Origin: Hafnia paralvei ATCC 29927
GTDB taxonomy: Bacteria; Pseudomonadota; Gammaproteobacteria; Enterobacterales; Enterobacteriaceae
Length of the DNA: 64,000 bases
Assembly: GCF_001655005.1 (NCBI RefSeq)
Contig: NZ_LXET01000016.1
Coordinates: 79,232-143,231 of the forward strand
Direction: 5' to 3'
Translations under genes and position numbers: made by a program
Notes under the pieces: model-generated
What the model was told of the DNA's origin: nothing
The model's database searches: none
Seen by the model: the letters and a program-made list of their open reading frames with translations, nothing else
Shown here: positions 61,168 to 64,000 of the stretch, piece after piece
Position numbering within the stretch: position 1 is the stretch's first letter
Layout: each line of letters opens with the position of its first letter

Positions 61168-61920
61168 ATGACTCAACAACGAGATAAAAGGCCTGCACGC
61201 CGTCGTTTCTTACGCGACGCGGTGCGCAGCGCCGGAGGGCTGGCTGGACTAGCGCTGGTATTGGGATTGCAACAAAAGCAATCACAGGCTCGCGATGGTT
61301 TGGCTTTACGCCCGCCGGGCGCTTTGCCGGACGGTGAGTTTGAGCGCGCCTGCATTCGCTGCGGGCAGTGCGTTCAGGCTTGTCCTTACGACACGTTGAA
61401 GCTGGCGACGCTGCTGTCGCCCTCTTCAGCGGGAACGCCTTATTTCGTTGCCAGACAAACCCCCTGTGAGATGTGCGAAGACATCCCTTGTGTGGTGGCC
61501 TGTCCGAGTGGTGCTCTTGACCCTCATCTGACCGACATCGATGATGCGCGGATGGGGCTGGCGGTACTTCTCGATCATGAGAATTGCCTAAATTGGCAGG
61601 GATTACGCTGTGATGTGTGTTACCGCGTTTGTCCCTCCATTGATAAGGCTATCACGCTAGAACTACATCGAAACGAAAGAACCGGCGTGCATGCGAAGTT
61701 CTTGCCGACGGTTCACAGCGATGCCTGCACCGGCTGTGGGAAATGCGAACAGGCCTGCGTGTTAGACGAAGCGGCAATTAAAGTGCTGCCGCTCTCTATC
61801 GCACGCGGAGAGCTAGGACGTCATTACCGCTTGGGATGGGAAGAGAAGGAGAAGGCCGGACACTCATTAGTTCCGTCCGGCACTCAGCTACCTTCGCGTA
61901 TGCCGCAGGGAGGTGAATAA
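61168..61920 (+). CDS. napG: Ferredoxin-type quinol dehydrogenase subunit NapG
   Basis: 250-residue periplasm-side iron-sulfur protein (E. coli 231) that with NapH feeds electrons from menaquinol and ubiquinol into Nap. The N-terminus carries a Tat-type motif (ARRRFLRDAVRSAGG). Four clusters are predicted: CIRCGQCVQACP, CEMCEDIPCVVACP, CDVCYRVCP and CTGCGKCEQACV. TAAGGAG lies upstream of the ATG. The stop overlaps the napH start (TAATG). Extra residues are at the C-terminus. Confidence 0.96.
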   Translation: MTQQRDKRPARRRFLRDAVRSAGGLAGLALVLGLQQKQSQARDGLALRPPGALPDGEFERACIRCGQCVQACPYDTLKLATLLSPSSAGTPYFVARQTPCEMCEDIPCVVACPSGALDPHLTDIDDARMGLAVLLDHENCLNWQGLRCDVCYRVCPSIDKAITLELHRNERTGVHAKFLPTVHSDACTGCGKCEQACVLDEAAIKVLPLSIARGELGRHYRLGWEEKEKAGHSLVPSGTQLPSRMPQGGE

Positions 61921-62786
61921 TGGCTAACAGCGCCAGTCAGGCTGGACGTGACGCTCGTCAGCGTCACGGATTCATCCGAAGTCACCGTTGGTTGCTTCTG
62001 CGTCGTTTAAGCCAATTGGCGATTCTGATGATGTTTTTATCAGGGCCGTGGTTTGGTGTCTGGATTTTAAAAGGAAACTACAGCGGCAGTTTGCTGCTGG
62101 ATACCGTTCCTTTAACCGATCCATTGATGATGCTGGAAAGCTTGTTTGCTGGTCATTGGCCTGCTCTCACTGCTTTAGCGGGAGCACTGGTTATCGTGGC
62201 TATTTATGCTTTGATTGCCAGCCGGGCGTTCTGCGCATGGGTTTGTCCGCTGAATCCGGTGACTGATTTAGCCGCGTGGATGCGGCGCAAGCTAAACATC
62301 CGCCAATCGGCATCGCTGCCGCGCGGTCTGCGTTACGGTATTTTGCTGGCGGTATTGGCGGGCAGCGCCGTAAGCGGAACTTTGCTGTGGGAATGGTTGA
62401 ATCCTGTGGCATTGCTGGGGCGCAGCCTGATTTTTGGTGCCGTGGGTGGTCTATGGCTAATCTTGGCTGTTTTCCTGTTTGACCTGCTGGTGACAGAGCA
62501 TGGATGGTGTGGGCATATTTGCCCGATGGGCGCTCTGTATGGCGTTATCGGCGCGAAAGCGATGGTGCGCGTGAGCGCAGAACATCGAGAAAAATGCACC
62601 CGCTGCATGGACTGTTTTCACGTTTGTCCGGAGTCTCAGGTTCTGCGAGAACCTGTATTAAATAACGATCATAGCCCGCTGGTACTGAGCAAAGATTGCA
62701 TCAGCTGCGGGCGTTGCATGGATGTGTGTGCAGAGCACGTATTCGAATTTAAGAACCGATTTCATCGTTCGGGAGCTAAAGAATGA
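61920..62786 (+). CDS. napH: Quinol dehydrogenase membrane subunit NapH
   Basis: 288-residue inner-membrane protein with four membrane segments (about 30-50, 75-100, 138-158, 170-190), cytoplasmic CxxxCP motifs (AWVCPLNPVTDLAAW and HICPMGALYG) and two C-terminal [4Fe-4S] clusters (CTRCMDCFHVCP and CISCGRCMDVC). It anchors NapG and passes electrons from quinol. Length equals the E. coli protein. The stop overlaps napB by four bases. Confidence 0.97.
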   Translation: MANSASQAGRDARQRHGFIRSHRWLLLRRLSQLAILMMFLSGPWFGVWILKGNYSGSLLLDTVPLTDPLMMLESLFAGHWPALTALAGALVIVAIYALIASRAFCAWVCPLNPVTDLAAWMRRKLNIRQSASLPRGLRYGILLAVLAGSAVSGTLLWEWLNPVALLGRSLIFGAVGGLWLILAVFLFDLLVTEHGWCGHICPMGALYGVIGAKAMVRVSAEHREKCTRCMDCFHVCPESQVLREPVLNNDHSPLVLSKDCISCGRCMDVCAEHVFEFKNRFHRSGAKE

Positions 62787-63244
62787 AAAGCAATGTCCTG
62801 AAAAAGCACGCTTCGCTTTGGGCAATGTTACAGGCGGTAGTGCTGTCACTGTCTGTAGCGGGCGCAGTATACGCGGCTAGCGACGTCGATTTGAGCCAGT
62901 CACCGGAAGTCTCTGGCACTGCAGAAGGGCAGATTAAAATGCCTAAGCAGCAAGAGCGTATGGCGCTGAACTATGTTAATCAGCCACCCATGATCCCGCA
63001 CAGCGTTGATGGCTATCAGATCAGTAAAAACACCAATCGCTGCCTGCAATGTCACGGCGTTGAGCATTACCGAACTACGGGGGCACCGAGAATTAGCCCA
63101 ACTCACTTTATGGATGCTAATGGCAAAGTGTTGGGTGAGGTGGCCCCACGTCGCTATTTCTGCCTGCAATGCCACGTACCACAAAGTGATGCACCACCTA
63201 TCGTGGGGAATAGCTTCCAGGCCGCACCGGGCTTTGGGCAGTAA
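62783..63244 (+). CDS. napB: Periplasmic diheme cytochrome NapB
   Basis: 153-residue periplasmic electron-transfer subunit bound to NapA. A signal peptide (about 1-31, ending VYAA) precedes two heme c motifs, both CLQCH (RCLQCHGVEHYRT and FCLQCHVPQSD). The region PPMIPHSVDGYQIS supplies a conserved distal histidine. Heme attachment requires the Ccm system, not encoded in this window. napC follows after 11 bp. Confidence 0.97.
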   Translation: MKSNVLKKHASLWAMLQAVVLSLSVAGAVYAASDVDLSQSPEVSGTAEGQIKMPKQQERMALNYVNQPPMIPHSVDGYQISKNTNRCLQCHGVEHYRTTGAPRISPTHFMDANGKVLGEVAPRRYFCLQCHVPQSDAPPIVGNSFQAAPGFGQ

Positions 63245-63255
63245 CAGGAGCCGCT

Positions 63256-63885
63256 ATGCTGGATAATAAAGAAGTAGACAACAAGCCAACCGAACAGAAA
63301 AAACCAGGCATTATTCGCCGAGTATGGCAGTGGTGGCGTCGTCCAAGCCGTTTGGCTTTGGGAACGCTACTGTTGCTGGGATTTGTGGCGGGTATTATTT
63401 TCTGGGGCGGCTTCAATACCGGGATGGAAATGGCCAACACAGAGAAATTCTGTATTAGCTGCCATGAAATGCGCGACAACGTGTATCAGGAGTATATGGA
63501 TACCGTTCACTACACTAACCGCAGTGGTGTGCGTGCAACCTGTCCGGATTGTCATGTTCCCCACGAGTGGGTGCCGAAGATAGTGCGTAAAATCAAGGCG
63601 AGTAAAGAGCTGTATGCTAAGGCTTTTGGCCTGATTGATACGCCACAGAAATTTGAAGCACACCGTCTGGTGATGGCTGAAAACGAATGGGCGCGTATGA
63701 AAGCCAATGACTCGCAGGAGTGTCGTAACTGTCATAACTTCGAATACATGGACTTTACTGCACAGAAAACTGTCGCAGGGAAAATGCACGATCAAGCCAT
63801 TCAGGACGGTAAAACCTGTATCGACTGCCATAAAGGGATAGCGCATAAGCTGCCTGATATGAAAGGGATTAAGAATGGGTTTTAG
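63256..63885 (+). CDS. napC: Membrane-anchored tetraheme cytochrome NapC
   Basis: 209-residue NapC/NirT-family quinol dehydrogenase. One N-terminal membrane anchor (about 34-56) is followed by four heme motifs: CISCHEM, CPDCHVP, CRNCHNF and CIDCHKG, with the menaquinol-site region around MEMANTEKFCISC. It transfers electrons from quinol to NapB. Last gene of the nap operon. In E. coli ccm genes follow napC directly; here dispersed repeat copy C starts 59 bp after the stop. No clear intrinsic terminator was seen. Confidence 0.97.
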   Translation: MLDNKEVDNKPTEQKKPGIIRRVWQWWRRPSRLALGTLLLLGFVAGIIFWGGFNTGMEMANTEKFCISCHEMRDNVYQEYMDTVHYTNRSGVRATCPDCHVPHEWVPKIVRKIKASKELYAKAFGLIDTPQKFEAHRLVMAENEWARMKANDSQECRNCHNFEYMDFTAQKTVAGKMHDQAIQDGKTCIDCHKGIAHKLPDMKGIKNGF

Positions 63886-63943
63886 GGGGATGACTTGGTG
63901 TGCAAGGTTTTGTACGCCTGTCGTTGATGTTGTTCCAGTGTAA

Positions 63944-64000
63944 GGTTTCGTACGCCTAATGCACCGAAACCTGCATGCACTCCGTGCAGGCGTCCGAGTC
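63944..64000. repeat. Dispersed intergenic repeat, copy C (left end; cut by the window)
   Basis: GGTTTCGTACGCCTAATGCA followed by CCGAAACC and CTGCATGCACTCCGTGCAG repeats the left end of copy B at 26463 with only small changes. A degenerate half copy, AAGGTTTTGTACGCCT, lies just before it at 63904-63919. The right end is outside the window. Confidence 0.75.

Overview
The window is chromosomal DNA of a gammaproteobacterium of the order Enterobacterales. Many of the proteins can be aligned by eye with Escherichia coli K-12 proteins: SbcCD, PhoBR, Ppk, Ppx, BepA, PerM, Bcp, GcvR, DapA, BamC, PurC, YpfJ, TmcA, YpfH, YpfN, DapE, YffB, AcrD, NarPQ and Nap. Gene order follows E. coli only in blocks. 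The mosaic (sbcDC-phoBR joined to a second Pst system around ppk-ppx, and narPQ next to nap) points to a Hafnia-like, Serratia-like or Yersinia-like lineage; Hafnia is my best guess, but it is an inference. No tRNA, rRNA, CRISPR array, insertion sequence or prophage was seen.

Layout. 1-0.6 kb: start of a fructose-like PTS operon (fryB, partial fryC). 0.9-1.2 kb: small DUF1294 membrane protein. 1.4-6.4 kb: sbcDC nuclease. 6.6-18.4 kb: a phosphate region with phoB-phoR and a PstS-like binding protein, the polyphosphate genes ppk-ppx on the opposite strand, then pstC-pstA-pstB with unusually large permeases. 18.4-26.4 kb: an AT-rich accessory block with two Rns/VirF-like AraC regulators (one truncated), a LuxR-type HTH-only protein, a Rob-like regulator and a three-gene inverse-autotransporter operon resembling Salmonella zirTSU. 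26.5-26.9 kb: a structured dispersed repeat. 27-38.2 kb: core genes (GNAT, yfgD, bepA, perM, bcp, gcvR, dapA, bamC, purC, ypfJ, tmcA). 38.6-41.4 kb: a classical autotransporter inserted between tmcA and ypfH. 41.7-48.8 kb: ypfH, ypfN, an M15 peptidase gene coupled to dapE and yffB, the 22-residue ypfM, and acrD. 49-54.2 kb: a chaperone-usher fimbrial operon. 54.7-63.9 kb: a small winged-helix protein, narP, narQ and, divergently, napFDAGHBC.

How the genes fit together. PhoR-PhoB, the PstS-like protein, PstCAB, Ppk and Ppx form one neighbourhood for sensing, importing and storing phosphate; a near-canonical Pho box lies before phoB. NarQ-NarP sits back to back with the periplasmic nitrate reductase it is expected to control, with candidate FNR and NarP sites in the shared intergenic region. 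Three separate surface systems (zir-like secretion, autotransporter, fimbriae) are inserted between core genes.

Less usual items: the three zir-like proteins share modules pairwise; a dispersed repeat family has three copies with a compensatory base-pair change in its terminal hairpin; and a 117-bp structured segment is flanked by two copies of the purC terminator stem.
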